DNA from: Bacillus sp. NTK071
GTDB taxonomy: Bacteria > Bacillota > Bacilli > Bacillales > Guptibacillaceae
Direction: 5' to 3'
DNA: 64,000 nt
Assembly: GCF_017303315.1 (NCBI RefSeq)
Contig: NZ_JAFKOI010000006.1
Span: 124,001-188,000, forward strand
The notes beneath the pieces were generated by a model. That model was not told where the DNA came from and ran no database searches. It worked only from the letters and a program-made list of their open reading frames with translations. Below are positions 26,077 through 35,958 of the stretch, piece by piece (the first letter of the stretch is position 1; each line of letters begins with the position of its first letter). A program made the translations under genes and the position numbers.

Positions 26077-27315
26077 TTGAACGAATTTAAAACGTTAGGC
26101 TTGAATTCAAAGCTTATTAAACCATTAGAAGATCAAGGAATCCAGACTCCTACTGACATACAAAAGGAAACGATACCTGTCATGCTCCAAGGGCATGATG
26201 TGATTGCACAGGCGCAAACAGGAACAGGTAAAACATTTGCGTTTCTACTACCTATATTGGAGAAGTTAGATACTGAAGCTCCAGAAGTACAAGCATTAAT
26301 CGTCACTCCAACAAGAGAGTTAGCTATTCAAATCACAAATGAATTAATGAAGCTAATAGAAGAACGACCAGATATTAATGTGCTTGCGGTGTATGGTGGA
26401 CAAGATGTTGAGAGACAAATCAAGCGTCTTAACAAACAAGTGCACATTGTTGTTGGAACCCCTGGACGATTGCTTGACCATGTTAGAAGAGAAACCATTG
26501 ATTTGTCTCGTACGTCTTTCCTAGTGCTAGACGAAGCAGACCAAATGTTGCATATTGGCTTCCTAAGAGAAGTTGAAGATATTATTAGTGAAACCCCTGA
26601 TGACCGCCAAACAGCCCTTTTCTCAGCTACATTATCGAGCGATATCAAGAAGCTTGCAAGACGCTTTATGCGATCTCCGCAAACCATTAAAGGGAAAGAA
26701 AAAGGGAAAACGGTTGAGGAAATTCAACAATATGTTATTGAGACAACGGATCGAAGAAAGTTCGGATCACTTACTGAAACAATTGATGAAGTAAGACCAT
26801 TTCTTGGCATTATTTTCTGTCGGACAAAGCGCCGAGTTAGTAAGTTGAATGGGGATTTAAAATCTAAAGGATATTTATCAGATGAGCTACACGGAGACTT
26901 ATCACAGGCAAAACGTGAAAGTGTTATCAAACGATTCCGCGATGCGAAAATTCAATTACTTGTAGCTACAGATGTTGCAGCGAGAGGTTTGGATATTGAG
27001 GGAGTTACTCACGTCTTTAATTATGATATTCCACAAGATACCGAAAGTTATATTCATCGGATTGGTCGGACGGGACGCGCAGGAGAAGACGGTGCATCAT
27101 ACACATTTATCGCAGCTAAGGATCAGTCCTTTATCCAAATGATTGAAAAAGGGATTGGAAAGAAACTAGCTAGAAAAACGGTTGAAGGTGCTTTGCCTGA
27201 ACATGAAGAGCGGGATCAGGGGAGAAATGATCAAAGAGGTCGAACAAATCGTCCTTCACGTAGAGCAGGATCATCTAACAGCCGAACCGGTGGTAGAAAT
27301 CGAAATAAACGATAG
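26077..27315 (+). CDS. DEAD-box RNA helicase
   Basis: ATP-dependent RNA helicase of 412 residues. All core motifs are present: Q motif GIQTPTDIQ, motif I AQTGTGKT (46-53), [40 protein letters not shown] and [11 protein letters not shown] short Arg/Ser/Asn-rich tail ends the protein, as in CshA/CshB-type helicases; I cannot assign it to one. The upstream GTG (26068) forms part of the ribosome site GAGGTG, so TTG at 26077 is the likely start. It converges with ytfP over a strong terminator. Confidence 0.93.
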   Translation: MNEFKTLGLNSKLIKPLEDQGIQTPTDIQKETIPVMLQGHDVIAQAQTGTGKTFAFLLPILEKLDTEAPEVQALIVTPTRELAIQITNELMKLIEERPDINVLAVYGGQDVERQIKRLNKQVHIVVGTPGRLLDHVRRETIDLSRTSFLVLDEADQMLHIGFLREVEDIISETPDDRQTALFSATLSSDIKKLARRFMRSPQTIKGKEKGKTVEEIQQYVIETTDRRKFGSLTETIDEVRPFLGIIFCRTKRRVSKLNGDLKSKGYLSDELHGDLSQAKRESVIKRFRDAKIQLLVATDVAARGLDIEGVTHVFNYDIPQDTESYIHRIGRTGRAGEDGASYTFIAAKDQSFIQMIEKGIGKKLARKTVEGALPEHEERDQGRNDQRGRTNRPSRRAGSSNSRTGGRNRNKR

Positions 27316-27323
27316 AAATGAAT

Positions 27324-27359
27324 AAAAACAGGAGGGGCATTGGGGCCCCTCCTGTTTTT
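27324..27359. terminator. Bidirectional terminator between DEAD-box gene and ytfP
   Basis: A long inverted repeat, AAAAACAGGAGGGGC/GCCCCTCCTGTTTTT (27324-27338, 27345-27359), with A and T tracts for both directions. Confidence 0.92.
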
Positions 27360-27360
27360 A

Positions 27361-28620
27361 TTATGCTCTTGTTGCAGCGCTCTTTCCTGCTGTATAACCT
27401 GTAACGAAAGCAGATGTAATGTTATAACCACCTGTGTAGCCGTGGATGTCGAGAACTTCTCCACAGAAATAGAGTCCTTCCGTGAATTTAGAACCCATTT
27501 CCTTAGGATGAATTTCTTTTAAAGAGACTCCGCCTCCTGTAACAAAAGCTTTATCAATTGGGAGAGTACCGTCAATTGCAACCTGGAATTGTTTCAATAA
27601 ACGGACATATTCTCGAACTTTTTCTTTTGATAAGTGAGCGTATGTTGTGTCTTGAGAAAGTTCCGCTTTGCTCAATAAGAAGAGCATATATCTTTCAGGT
27701 ACTTTACTTTTCCAGATGTTCTTAATCGCTTTTTTAGGCTCTTCTTTTGCAATCTTCATATGCTCTCGATATAACTCTTCTTCGTTTTGATCGGGTACTG
27801 AATCAATTTGAAGTGGAATATATTGTGCATTAAACTTCTTCATCGCTTTAACGACATACTGACTGCACCTTAGTACTGCTGGTCCGGATAAGCCAATATG
27901 TGTGAAGATCATGTCCCATCTATGCGTTTTTATCACTTTACCTTTAGGGTTGAGAACAGATAACGCGACATCCCTAAGAGATAATCCTTGAAGCTCCTTA
28001 TTCTTAATAAAAGGCTCACTAGATGTAAGAGGCACTTCTGTTGGATAAAGATCAGTAATAGTATGACCGCCTTCTTCTGCCCACGCATACCCATCTCCGG
28101 TTGACCCGGTATGAGGAACAGATTTTCCTCCTACTGCAATAACAACATTTGATGATTCAATGTCTTCTTTTGATTGAAGTCGAACACCTGTAACAGCTCC
28201 ATTATGATAGAGAACTTTTTCGACAGGCGTATTTACCTTGATCGTCACATTCAGTTCGCGGACTTTCTCTAGAAGCGCATTGACAACTGATTTGGCATCA
28301 TCGGTTACAGGGAACATTCTACCGTGGTCTTCTTCTTTCAGTTTAATGCCAAGATCTTCGAAGAATGTAATGATATCTTCATTATCAAAAATATTAAATG
28401 CGCTGTATAGGAACTTCCCATTACCAGGGATGAATTTAATAAGTTCATCAAGCGGCAGGCGATTTGTAACGTTGCATCTTCCGCCTCCAGATATAGCTAG
28501 TTTACGCCCAAGCTTATTTCCTTTATCAACGAGTAACACAGATGCTCCGTGTTCTGCTGCTGATACAGACGCCATGAGTCCCGACGGACCACCGCCAATC
28601 ACAATGACATCGTATTTCAT
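27361..28620 (-). CDS. ytfP: HI0933-family flavoprotein YtfP
   Basis: FAD-dependent oxidoreductase-like protein of 419 residues (HI0933/BaiN family), function not established. The dinucleotide fold GGGPSGLMA is at 9-17, [13 protein letters not shown] follows, and the C-terminal [14 protein letters not shown] closes the FAD site, as in B. subtilis YtfP. GAGAGGTGTAAGC precedes the ATG. It is divergent from ytgP. Confidence 0.9.
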   Translation of the reverse strand: MKYDVIVIGGGPSGLMASVSAAEHGASVLLVDKGNKLGRKLAISGGGRCNVTNRLPLDELIKFIPGNGKFLYSAFNIFDNEDIITFFEDLGIKLKEEDHGRMFPVTDDAKSVVNALLEKVRELNVTIKVNTPVEKVLYHNGAVTGVRLQSKEDIESSNVVIAVGGKSVPHTGSTGDGYAWAEEGGHTITDLYPTEVPLTSSEPFIKNKELQGLSLRDVALSVLNPKGKVIKTHRWDMIFTHIGLSGPAVLRCSQYVVKAMKKFNAQYIPLQIDSVPDQNEEELYREHMKIAKEEPKKAIKNIWKSKVPERYMLFLLSKAELSQDTTYAHLSKEKVREYVRLLKQFQVAIDGTLPIDKAFVTGGGVSLKEIHPKEMGSKFTEGLYFCGEVLDIHGYTGGYNITSAFVTGYTAGKSAATRA

Positions 28621-28814
28621 GCTTACACCTCTCTCATTTTGCTACAGACAAACATACCATAATTAACACTACATATTAAAGTTTCACAGAAATTTATATT
28701 TGTTGTTAATAGGTAAATAGCTTAAAATGAAGATGTGTATTTAAAGAACTGTTGAAAATTGTTGATAGTTGACGAATAGTTTTAGATGAATGGTTAGAAG
28801 TAGGAGATGGAGAA

Positions 28815-30452
28815 ATGTCCGATTCAAATGTCATCAGGGGGACAATGCTGTTAACAGCTGCCACCCTTTTTTCAAGAGTACTAGGAATGATTTACATGTT
28901 TCCTTTTACTGCTCTTGTAGGAACACAGGGTGTAGCATTATATACGTATGCTTATACCCCTTATACGATTATGCTTAGCTTGTCTACAGTTGGTATACCA
29001 CTGGCTGTTTCAAAATTCGTTTCAAAATACCATACGCTCGGTGATTATAGGACAGGAAGGCGTTTATATAAATCAGGGTTAGTGTTAATGGCTTTAACCG
29101 GTTTCGTCGCATTTCTTGTCTTGTTCTTACTAGCTGAGCCGATTGCACGGATTGTTATTGATGAAGGTAAAGAAGGTAACTCGATAGCGGATGTAACCCT
29201 TGTCATTCGTGTTGTGAGTATGGCCTTGTTGATCGTCCCGATTATGAGTTTAACACGCGGTTTTTTCCAGGGCCTTCAGTCTATGGGACCTACTGCTGTC
29301 TCTCAGGTTGTTGAACAAGTTTTCCGTATCGTCTTTATACTTGCATCAAGCGTTATTATCATGAAATTTATGGATGGAGATGCAGCGACTGCTGCCACAT
29401 ATGCAACGTTTGGTGCATTCGTAGGTGCTGTGGGTGGCTTAATGGTCGTTTTCTGGTATTACAGAAAGCGCAAACCTGAACTTGATCGACATCTTGCTGA
29501 AAGTACTGTAGATCATAACGTGTCATTGAAGGATATGTATAAAGAAATTATTACGTATGCTCTACCGTTCGTAGTAGTCGGACTTGCAATTCCATTGTAT
29601 TTGCAGGTCGATACTTTTCTCATTAACCCTGCACTGAAGAGCATAGGATACAATCAGCCGTCTTATGAAGAAGTGTTTGCTATTATAACAGGACTTGCTC
29701 ACAAGTTGATCATGATTCCAGTTTCACTTGCTACGGCGCTCGCTATGACAATTATTCCTGCTATTACAAAATCGTTTACTGCGAATCGTGAAGGCGTGCT
29801 TCAGAAGCAGCTTACCCAAACGTTTCAAATTCTACTGTTTTTAACTTTACCTGCAGCGATTGGTCTAGCAGTTCTATCAGAGCCGGTTTTCCGTGTTTTA
29901 TATCCTACAGTAAATCAGGAATTGGGTAGTTCCTTATTAACGTGGTACGCTCCAACAGCGATTTTGTTTGCTCTTTTCTCTGTCACAGCAGCTATTCTTC
30001 AGGGGATTAACAAGCAGAAATACGCTGTATATAGTTTGCTAGCTGGTCTTACATTAAAAGCGGGATTAACGTATCCCCTTGTTACGATCTTTGAGGGTAG
30101 AGGAGCAATTATTGCAACTGACATCGGATTGTTTACATCAGTTGTCATTACAATCATTATTATTAAGCGATACACTGAGTACGAATTTGGATTTATCTTT
30201 AGAAGACTATTGCTAATCGGGATTTTCGTCGCAGTTATGGCAGTAGCATCGAGAGCTGCTATTCTGCCGCTTGAATCGGTGTACCCAGATCTTTACCTAT
30301 CTAAAAGTGAAGGTGGAAGTATGCTGTATTCAAGTATTAACCTGTTAGTAGGAATAACAGTTGGTGGAATTGTTTACCTCTTTCTTTCGTATCGTTCCAA
30401 CCTTGCAGGTTTAATACTAGGAGAACGGTTTACATTCTTAAAACGACGATAA
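28815..30452 (+). CDS. ytgP: MurJ-type lipid II flippase YtgP
   Basis: Polytopic MOP-superfamily transporter of 545 residues with about 14 membrane helices. In B. subtilis YtgP (MurJ) moves lipid II across the membrane for peptidoglycan synthesis, redundantly with Amj. The N-terminus GTMLLTAATLFSRVLGMIY is characteristic of the group. GGAGATGGAGAA precedes the ATG. Single gene with its own terminator. Confidence 0.92.
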   Translation: MSDSNVIRGTMLLTAATLFSRVLGMIYMFPFTALVGTQGVALYTYAYTPYTIMLSLSTVGIPLAVSKFVSKYHTLGDYRTGRRLYKSGLVLMALTGFVAFLVLFLLAEPIARIVIDEGKEGNSIADVTLVIRVVSMALLIVPIMSLTRGFFQGLQSMGPTAVSQVVEQVFRIVFILASSVIIMKFMDGDAATAATYATFGAFVGAVGGLMVVFWYYRKRKPELDRHLAESTVDHNVSLKDMYKEIITYALPFVVVGLAIPLYLQVDTFLINPALKSIGYNQPSYEEVFAIITGLAHKLIMIPVSLATALAMTIIPAITKSFTANREGVLQKQLTQTFQILLFLTLPAAIGLAVLSEPVFRVLYPTVNQELGSSLLTWYAPTAILFALFSVTAAILQGINKQKYAVYSLLAGLTLKAGLTYPLVTIFEGRGAIIATDIGLFTSVVITIIIIKRYTEYEFGFIFRRLLLIGIFVAVMAVASRAAILPLESVYPDLYLSKSEGGSMLYSSINLLVGITVGGIVYLFLSYRSNLAGLILGERFTFLKRR

Positions 30453-30483
30453 AAAATGAAGGCCATATGGCCTTCATTTTTTG
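30453..30483. terminator. Terminator after ytgP
   Basis: Perfect palindrome of 14 bp per arm, AAAATGAAGGCCAT/ATGGCCTTCATTTT (30453-30480), followed by T residues; it could also serve the minus-strand gene downstream. Confidence 0.9.
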
Positions 30484-30501
30484 TGAGTAGAAATTCACTT
30501 T

Positions 30502-30726
30502 TTAATAGTGGTTTTCTTCTTCTCGTATACCGAGCTGTCTCTCGATACGAGTAATTCTTCTATTCTGCCTTCTCAGTTGGCGTTCAATCTCTCTTAGTTG
30601 CTGTTCGATATTGCCAGGATACCCTCCACCACCAGGATACCCTCCACCACCTGGATATCCTCCTCCACCAGGATATCCGCCCGGCTGACCAGGGTATATT
30701 TGCCATTGCTGTCGATAATCATACAT
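30502..30726 (-). CDS. Gly-Tyr-Pro repeat protein with coiled-coil tail, 74 aa
   Basis: The N-terminal half has tandem GGYPGG repeats (about residues 16-38), encoded by near-identical DNA repeats; the C-terminal half is a charged helix with repeated IERQL (IEQQLREIERQLRRQ). No signal peptide or membrane segment. The layout recalls small spore-coat or sporulation proteins, but I cannot place it in a family. AAAGGGGGATCGTGT precedes the ATG. Monocistronic. Confidence 0.75.
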   Translation of the reverse strand: MYDYRQQWQIYPGQPGGYPGGGGYPGGGGYPGGGGYPGNIEQQLREIERQLRRQNRRITRIERQLGIREEENHY

Positions 30727-30802
30727 ACACGATCCCCCCTTTAATTAGGTACTTGATAGTGTATGCAATCGATAGGCAGTGTTGCTGGGCGTTTGCCCCG
30801 TG

Positions 30803-31228
30803 TTATACTGAGTTTTTCTGGTACCAGCTTAGCTGTTCTCCAATGCCGAGTCCCTTCAGTGGAACTTCATAATGGTAGTTGAATCGGTTCAGTTGAGGCT
30901 CGAGGTGTTTACGATACACAGAACCACCATGCAAACAAACTGTAATGTTAGTAGATGTTTCGTATGTTGAGAACTGCTCAATCACTTTTTGAGCCCATTC
31001 TTCTCGTTGTTGATGTGTAAATGTTTTAATGGAAACATCATACGGATCCATTATATCGTCTGGTAATAATAGACCGTCTTTGGCATTATAGAAATACATG
31101 CGATCATAGTTATGTGAGGCATATTCAAGTGTCTTTTGAAATAAAGGACTCTGGTAGAATTCGATAACAGGTGCTGATTTTTGGCTTTTCTTTCTTGCAG
31201 TTGCTAAAAGTCCAACCTTAACAGTCAT
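30803..31228 (-). CDS. DUF6884-like protein, 141 aa
   Basis: Soluble 141-residue protein resembling DUF6884 proteins: KKSQKSAPVIEFYQSPLF, then an NAKDGLLLPDD strand-loop, DPYD, and the C-terminal PLKGLGIGEQLSWY. The biochemical role of the family is unknown to me. GGAGTGAATTGA precedes the ATG. It is divergent from the pseudouridine synthase gene. Confidence 0.7.
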   Translation of the reverse strand: MTVKVGLLATARKKSQKSAPVIEFYQSPLFQKTLEYASHNYDRMYFYNAKDGLLLPDDIMDPYDVSIKTFTHQQREEWAQKVIEQFSTYETSTNITVCLHGGSVYRKHLEPQLNRFNYHYEVPLKGLGIGEQLSWYQKNSV

Positions 31229-31343
31229 TCAATTCACTCCAAACGTGCAATTTGACATCTATCATTTACATACCCTTGATTCACTGAAACTATGCTTGAA
31301 ATCAAAAGAAACTTTGGAAGAAATATGGAAAAGGAGCGATAAG

Positions 31344-32048
31344 ATGCGTTTAGATAAATTACTTGCTAATATGGGCTATGGAACAAGAAAGGAAGTAAAG
31401 AAGCTTTTGAAAACAGGTGTTGTAAGGGTAGACGAAGAGATAACGAAAGATCCTAAACAACATGTTGACCCAGAGGGGAACCATGTTACGGTTCATGAAG
31501 AAACAGTTGAATACCGTGAGTTTATTTATCTTATGATGAATAAACCAGGGGGAGTGATTTCAGCGACGGAAGATGAAGATGAGACTGTCATTGATCTCCT
31601 TATCCCTGAAGATCAGGTTTTTGAACCTTTTCCCGTTGGGCGTCTTGATAAAGATACAGAAGGGCTATTGATTATCACAAATGATGGCAAACTTGCCCAT
31701 CATCTAACCTCACCCAAGCACCACGTACCTAAAACGTATTATGCAAGAATAAGTGGTTATGTAACAGAGGAAGATGTACAAGCTTTCCAAAAAGGTGTCA
31801 CACTTGACGATGGATACGTAACAAAGCCAGGAGAGTTAACGATTTTAGTGGCAGAAGCTACATCTGAGATAGAATTAACGATTCATGAAGGTAAATTTCA
31901 TCAGGTGAAACGCATGTTTGAAGCAGTTGATAAAAAAGTCACTTACTTGCAACGTATTCAAATGGGTGATATTTATCTTGATCGAGATTTGGAGCCTGGT
32001 GAGTATCGTGAGTTAACAGAAGATGAAGTTGATATTTTACAAAAATGA
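31344..32048 (+). CDS. ytzG: 16S rRNA pseudouridine synthase (RsuA family, YtzG)
   Basis: Isomerises a uridine in 16S rRNA (position 516 for RsuA). It has an N-terminal S4 RNA-binding domain (residues 1-50) and the catalytic motif GRLDKDTEGLL with Asp102, then KxYYARI and the KFHQVKRMFEAV motif. The 234-residue form starts at ATG 31344, which has AAGGAGCGATAAG upstream; the frame is open further 5' to 31245 but without support. Confidence 0.92.
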   Translation: MRLDKLLANMGYGTRKEVKKLLKTGVVRVDEEITKDPKQHVDPEGNHVTVHEETVEYREFIYLMMNKPGGVISATEDEDETVIDLLIPEDQVFEPFPVGRLDKDTEGLLIITNDGKLAHHLTSPKHHVPKTYYARISGYVTEEDVQAFQKGVTLDDGYVTKPGELTILVAEATSEIELTIHEGKFHQVKRMFEAVDKKVTYLQRIQMGDIYLDRDLEPGEYRELTEDEVDILQK

Positions 32049-32114
32049 TCATTCGTTTCTTTTTCACTGACTTAGGGAATAACATCTTTAGACAGTTGAG
32101 AAGGAGAGGATAAC

Positions 32115-32723
32115 GTGATTAAGGTTGGAAATAAATTAATCGGTCATAAGATTACAAGTGGTTCGACAGCTGATTTAAGTGTTAATCAAGTCTATTTTGA
32201 TCAAACATTAAGTAAGGTAACTTATTTAGAGATTAATAAGAGAGAAGCTTCTAACGAGAAAGATGCAGTGCCTGATCATCATTCTAGTGAGGTGCTACAT
32301 TCTATTGAAGCTTCAGGAGGGCAATTTACACCGAATAATTACCCTGTAACAGACGATGATCGTAAAGCACGTAAAGTGAATGGAAGCATGATCGTTTCTT
32401 ACGATTCACTTTCATGGGAGCATGACTCACTTTCACTGCAGGATGCAGAAAAAGAAGTACAGTCTACAGTACTTGCGGATCAGTGTTCTTACGGGTCTTT
32501 AAATAAAGCAGAGGTTCTAACCGGAGAAGGAAAAGAGCTAGGTAAAGTGAAAGAGATTGTAATTAATCAGGATGGTAAAGTTGAAGGACTTGAGCTTTCT
32601 GAAGGCCTTTTTTCCGATTTACTGAAAAGTGATCAACCGTATCTTGAATTGAATGAATCTATTCAGTACGAACATGGAAAAGTGATTGTACCTGAGAGTT
32701 ATTACAATTCAAATACTAAATAA
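32115..32723 (+). CDS. PRC-barrel domain protein
   Basis: A 202-residue soluble protein that appears to hold two PRC-barrel-like beta domains; the second is clearest (TGEGKELGKVKEIVINQDGKV). Such proteins in Bacillus (YrrD type) have unknown roles, sometimes linked to RNA or membrane processes. GAGAAGGAGAGGATAAC precedes the ATG. It has its own terminator. Confidence 0.7.
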   Translation: MIKVGNKLIGHKITSGSTADLSVNQVYFDQTLSKVTYLEINKREASNEKDAVPDHHSSEVLHSIEASGGQFTPNNYPVTDDDRKARKVNGSMIVSYDSLSWEHDSLSLQDAEKEVQSTVLADQCSYGSLNKAEVLTGEGKELGKVKEIVINQDGKVEGLELSEGLFSDLLKSDQPYLELNESIQYEHGKVIVPESYYNSNTK

Positions 32724-32732
32724 AATCACTAA

Positions 32733-32762
32733 AAAACCCGGGCTTGGCCCGGGTTTTCTTTA
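32733..32762 (+). terminator. Terminator after the PRC-barrel gene
   Basis: Perfect 11-bp stem AAAACCCGGGC/GCCCGGGTTTT (32733-32743, 32747-32757), TTG loop. Confidence 0.92.
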
Positions 32763-32831
32763 CGTTACAAATAATAGCAAAAACAATGGCTTTCGTCAGA
32801 ATACTTTTGACGAGAAGCCGAGTTTTACTTC

Positions 32832-33053
32832 TTATCCAACCTTTACTCTTTTGCTTGTAGTCGTCCAGATTCCTCTGTTTGGGCTTTTGACTAATTCGTT
32901 GTAGGCCAGTACGTTTAAATCTCTTTGAACAGTTCGCTGGGTAATCCCAAACTCTTCAACTAACTCATTTGTGCTGACAGTACCATGCTTGCTAATGAAT
33001 AAATAGATAGACTTGATACGGGTCATCATACGATCAGTTGAAGTAATACTCAA
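32832..33053 (-). CDS. ytzE: DeoR-type HTH protein YtzE
   Basis: A 73-residue protein consisting of little more than a DeoR-type winged helix-turn-helix (VSTNELVEEFGITQRTVQRD), without the sugar-phosphate-sensing domain of full regulators. Matches B. subtilis YtzE in size. TTG start at 33051-33053 with GGGAGTG upstream. Target unknown. Confidence 0.85.
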   Translation of the reverse strand: MSITSTDRMMTRIKSIYLFISKHGTVSTNELVEEFGITQRTVQRDLNVLAYNELVKSPNRGIWTTTSKRVKVG

Positions 33054-33491
33054 AGAACCACTCCCTAACTTGTAATCAATGCCTTATCCCTAGAATAGTT
33101 TCTGACTATTAAAACAATATGAAGGAAACGTAAAGATATACTTAATTTTCTAAGGATCACTTCGTTTTATTCATGAAAGATTATTTAGTTGAGTGCTCAG
33201 ATTATGGATAGAAGTGAATTCTGGATGTGTTGGGTTCCCAACAAGGTGTAATGACGAATAGGGTCATACCACTTTCATAAGATAAGCGATTGATCGGCAT
33301 TATAGATTTCAATCCACTGTTATTGCCAATTCCCTTTTTCGAAGTAACTTACACCCCCTCTTTAAAGTTTATTTTACAATAATTCCGTACCTTCGGCAAA
33401 AAATTTCATTTCAATTGGGTTCTTCTTCCTTCTCAAACCATCATTTGCTATTCTTAAATGTAGAAACAGTATGGAGAAGGGAGGGCGATTG
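33054..33491. other. Intergenic region between ytzE and the K+ channel gene
   Basis: This gap of about 440 bp is AT-rich and holds the upstream regions of two divergent genes. I find no open frame with a ribosome site, no terminator, no riboswitch core and no copy of the R1 or R2 repeats in it. Confidence 0.6.
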
Positions 33492-34511
33492 ATGTTTTTG
33501 AGGATGTTTATTAAAAAAGCTGTTAAACTGAACACCGCATTTATGTTCTATGCTTCATTAATCCTTGTTGGGTTAAGTGCAGTCATTATGCGAATCATTG
33601 AGCCTGAGACGTTTCCTACTTTATTTGAATCGTTATGGTGGGTCATGACAACTGTTACAACAGTAGGATATGGAGATTATTTTCCCGTTACGGTAGGTGG
33701 AAGAATTTATGCAATGTTTCTTTATATCGTTGGAATAGGGTTAATAGGAGTTGTGATTGGAAAATTTGTGGACGGATTTGCAGAACTTAAAAGAAGAAGG
33801 GAGGAAGGAAAGTTGCCATATCAAGGTCAGAATCACATTGTTATTATTGGTTGGTCTCAAAAAGCATCTTACGCAGTAGCTGAAATCATGGATTCCGAAA
33901 AGTGCGAGATTGTGATTATTGATCAATTGCCTAAAGCTCCACTCATTGAAGAACATATTCATTATATTCAAGGGGACGCGGCTGAAGAGGAAGTCCTGCG
34001 TAATGCCGATATCACAAATGCAAAAGCGGTTCTCATCTTTTCTGATGATACGATTCATGATTCGCTATTAGCGGATGGGAAGTCGTTAATCATTGCAAGC
34101 TCAATTGAACGAATGTCGACAGAAATTCATACAACAGTTGAAGTGAAGAAAGAAGAACATATTAAGAACTTTGCGCATGTTCAGGTAGATGAGTTTGTCC
34201 TATCACATGAAGCTGTATCACGAATGGCCGTTAGGTCTGCTTTCACGAAAGGCATCGCTGGGATCTATTCGCAGTTATTAAGTAGAGGACACGGTGAGAA
34301 TTTATACGAAATTGTCGTTCATAAGAATTGGCATACATATCGTGAAGCTTTTGATGCTTTGTTACAGCAGGGAGCTACCTTAATTGCTGATGGAAATAGA
34401 ATGGACATCAATCGAAGACTTGATGAAGCTATTTCAGAAGATGCGAAGCTACTTGTCATTTGTGATAAGGCTGTATATGAAAAGTTAAAAGGAAGGGAAT
34501 GGGCTGGATGA
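33492..34511 (+). CDS. Potassium channel with RCK/TrkA-N domain (YugO-like)
   Basis: A two-helix K+ channel of 339 residues: TM1 (about 15-36), a pore loop with selectivity filter TVGYGD (57-62), TM2 (70-90), then a cytoplasmic RCK/TrkA-N domain (NHIVIIGWSQKA, Rossmann GxSxxA variant) and a C-terminal domain. B. subtilis YugO, which gates biofilm electrical signals, has this layout. ATG at 33492 has GGAGGGCGATTG upstream. Its stop overlaps the ytjP start (ATGA), an unusual coupling of a channel with a peptidase. Confidence 0.88.
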   Translation: MFLRMFIKKAVKLNTAFMFYASLILVGLSAVIMRIIEPETFPTLFESLWWVMTTVTTVGYGDYFPVTVGGRIYAMFLYIVGIGLIGVVIGKFVDGFAELKRRREEGKLPYQGQNHIVIIGWSQKASYAVAEIMDSEKCEIVIIDQLPKAPLIEEHIHYIQGDAAEEEVLRNADITNAKAVLIFSDDTIHDSLLADGKSLIIASSIERMSTEIHTTVEVKKEEHIKNFAHVQVDEFVLSHEAVSRMAVRSAFTKGIAGIYSQLLSRGHGENLYEIVVHKNWHTYREAFDALLQQGATLIADGNRMDINRRLDEAISEDAKLLVICDKAVYEKLKGREWAG

Positions 34512-35917
34512 GCGGTGTAAACTGGCAAGAAGAAGTCCTCAAAAGAAAAGAGCACCTATTGGATGATTTAAGAGGGTTATTAAAAATTGAAAGTGTCCTA
34601 GATGAAAATAATGCGACTGATGAGGCGCCGTTTGGAACAGGAGTTCGAGAAGCTCTTGATTACATGCTTGCGTTGGGAGAACGTGACGGCTACCGTACAA
34701 AAGATGTTGAGCACGTTTCAGGTCATCTTGAATTTGGACAAGGTAAAGAGCTTATCGGCATTTTGTGCCATGTGGATGTAGTCCCTGCAGGAAATGGATG
34801 GACAACGCCTGCTTTCGAACCTGATTTAAGAGATGGCAAGCTATTTGCTAGAGGTGCAATTGATGATAAAGGACCTACGATTGCATCTTATTGGGCAATG
34901 AACATCGTGAAAGAATTATACCCTTCATTGTCAAAGCGTGTTCGCATGATTGTTGGTACAGATGAAGAAAGTTCATGGCGCTGTGTTGATACTTATTTTA
35001 AGCACGAAGAAATGCCTGCAATGGGATTTGCTCCTGATGCAGTGTTTCCAATTATACATGCTGAAAAAGGAATCGCTGACTTTGAATGGAATTTCCCAGT
35101 AATTGAAGGTGAGGATAAAGGTATTATTCTTTCATCTTTTCATTCAGGACAGCGACTTAATATGGTGCCTGATTATGCGAAGGCGGTATGTAAGGGGCAT
35201 CAAAACACTTTGGCTGATATGAAAAAGAGTTTTGAGCAATTCCTAGGACAACATGATTTAGAAGGACAGGCTTCAATCGAAAATGAACTTACACTTGAGG
35301 TGCACGGCGTATCTGTTCATGGGTCTGTTCCTGAAAAGGGAATTAATGCGGCTTTTCGACTGGCTCAATTCTTCGAAAACCAGGAACTTGATCAAAATGG
35401 AAAGACTTATATCGGGTTTATTACGAAATGGCTTGTTGATGATTTTAGAGGTGAACGCTTAGATGTTTCATTCGAGGACGAAATTACAGGACCTCTTACG
35501 ATGAATGCAGGTACATTCTCATATCGTAATGGAGAGGGTGGTCAGATCGGGATTAATCTTCGCTATCCTGTTACCTGTCAATTCGAAGATGTCCAGAAGT
35601 CATTCGAAAAGGTAACCAATCCGTTAGCAGTTACAATGAATGTTATTGATCATATGACACCCCATCACGTTCCAAAAGATCATCAGCTCATTCAGAAACT
35701 TCAACATGTTTATGAAAAGCAAACCAATGATAGAGCTGAACTACTATCAATTGGTGGAGGCACATATGCTCGCTCTCTTGAAGCTGGCGTTGCTTTCGGA
35801 GCACTATTTAAAGGGAAGCCGCAGCTAGCACATCAAAAAGATGAGTATGTTGAAATGGACGATTTACTTAAGGCTGCTGCAATCTATGCAGAAGCCATCT
35901 ATGAACTTGCTAAATAA
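34508..35917 (+). CDS. ytjP: Dipeptidase PepV/YtjP (M20 metallopeptidase)
   Basis: M20 zinc dipeptidase of 469 residues that frees amino acids from dipeptides. Metal ligands are in ILCHVDVVP, GAIDDKGP and TDEESSW; the catalytic Asp and Glu follow the usual spacing. The ATG at 34508 overlaps the channel gene stop; ATG at 34499 is a possible alternative start. Confidence 0.92.
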   Translation: MSGVNWQEEVLKRKEHLLDDLRGLLKIESVLDENNATDEAPFGTGVREALDYMLALGERDGYRTKDVEHVSGHLEFGQGKELIGILCHVDVVPAGNGWTTPAFEPDLRDGKLFARGAIDDKGPTIASYWAMNIVKELYPSLSKRVRMIVGTDEESSWRCVDTYFKHEEMPAMGFAPDAVFPIIHAEKGIADFEWNFPVIEGEDKGIILSSFHSGQRLNMVPDYAKAVCKGHQNTLADMKKSFEQFLGQHDLEGQASIENELTLEVHGVSVHGSVPEKGINAAFRLAQFFENQELDQNGKTYIGFITKWLVDDFRGERLDVSFEDEITGPLTMNAGTFSYRNGEGGQIGINLRYPVTCQFEDVQKSFEKVTNPLAVTMNVIDHMTPHHVPKDHQLIQKLQHVYEKQTNDRAELLSIGGGTYARSLEAGVAFGALFKGKPQLAHQKDEYVEMDDLLKAAAIYAEAIYELAK

Positions 35918-35924
35918 TTAATAA

Positions 35925-35953
35925 AGCGCCATGCCGAACATCGGCATGGCGCT
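35925..35953. terminator. Hairpin between convergent ytjP and cysK
   Basis: Perfect 13-bp stem AGCGCCATGCCGA/TCGGCATGGCGCT with ACA loop. It has no good T-tail on either side, so termination may be imperfect. Confidence 0.7.
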
Positions 35954-35958
35954 AGAAA

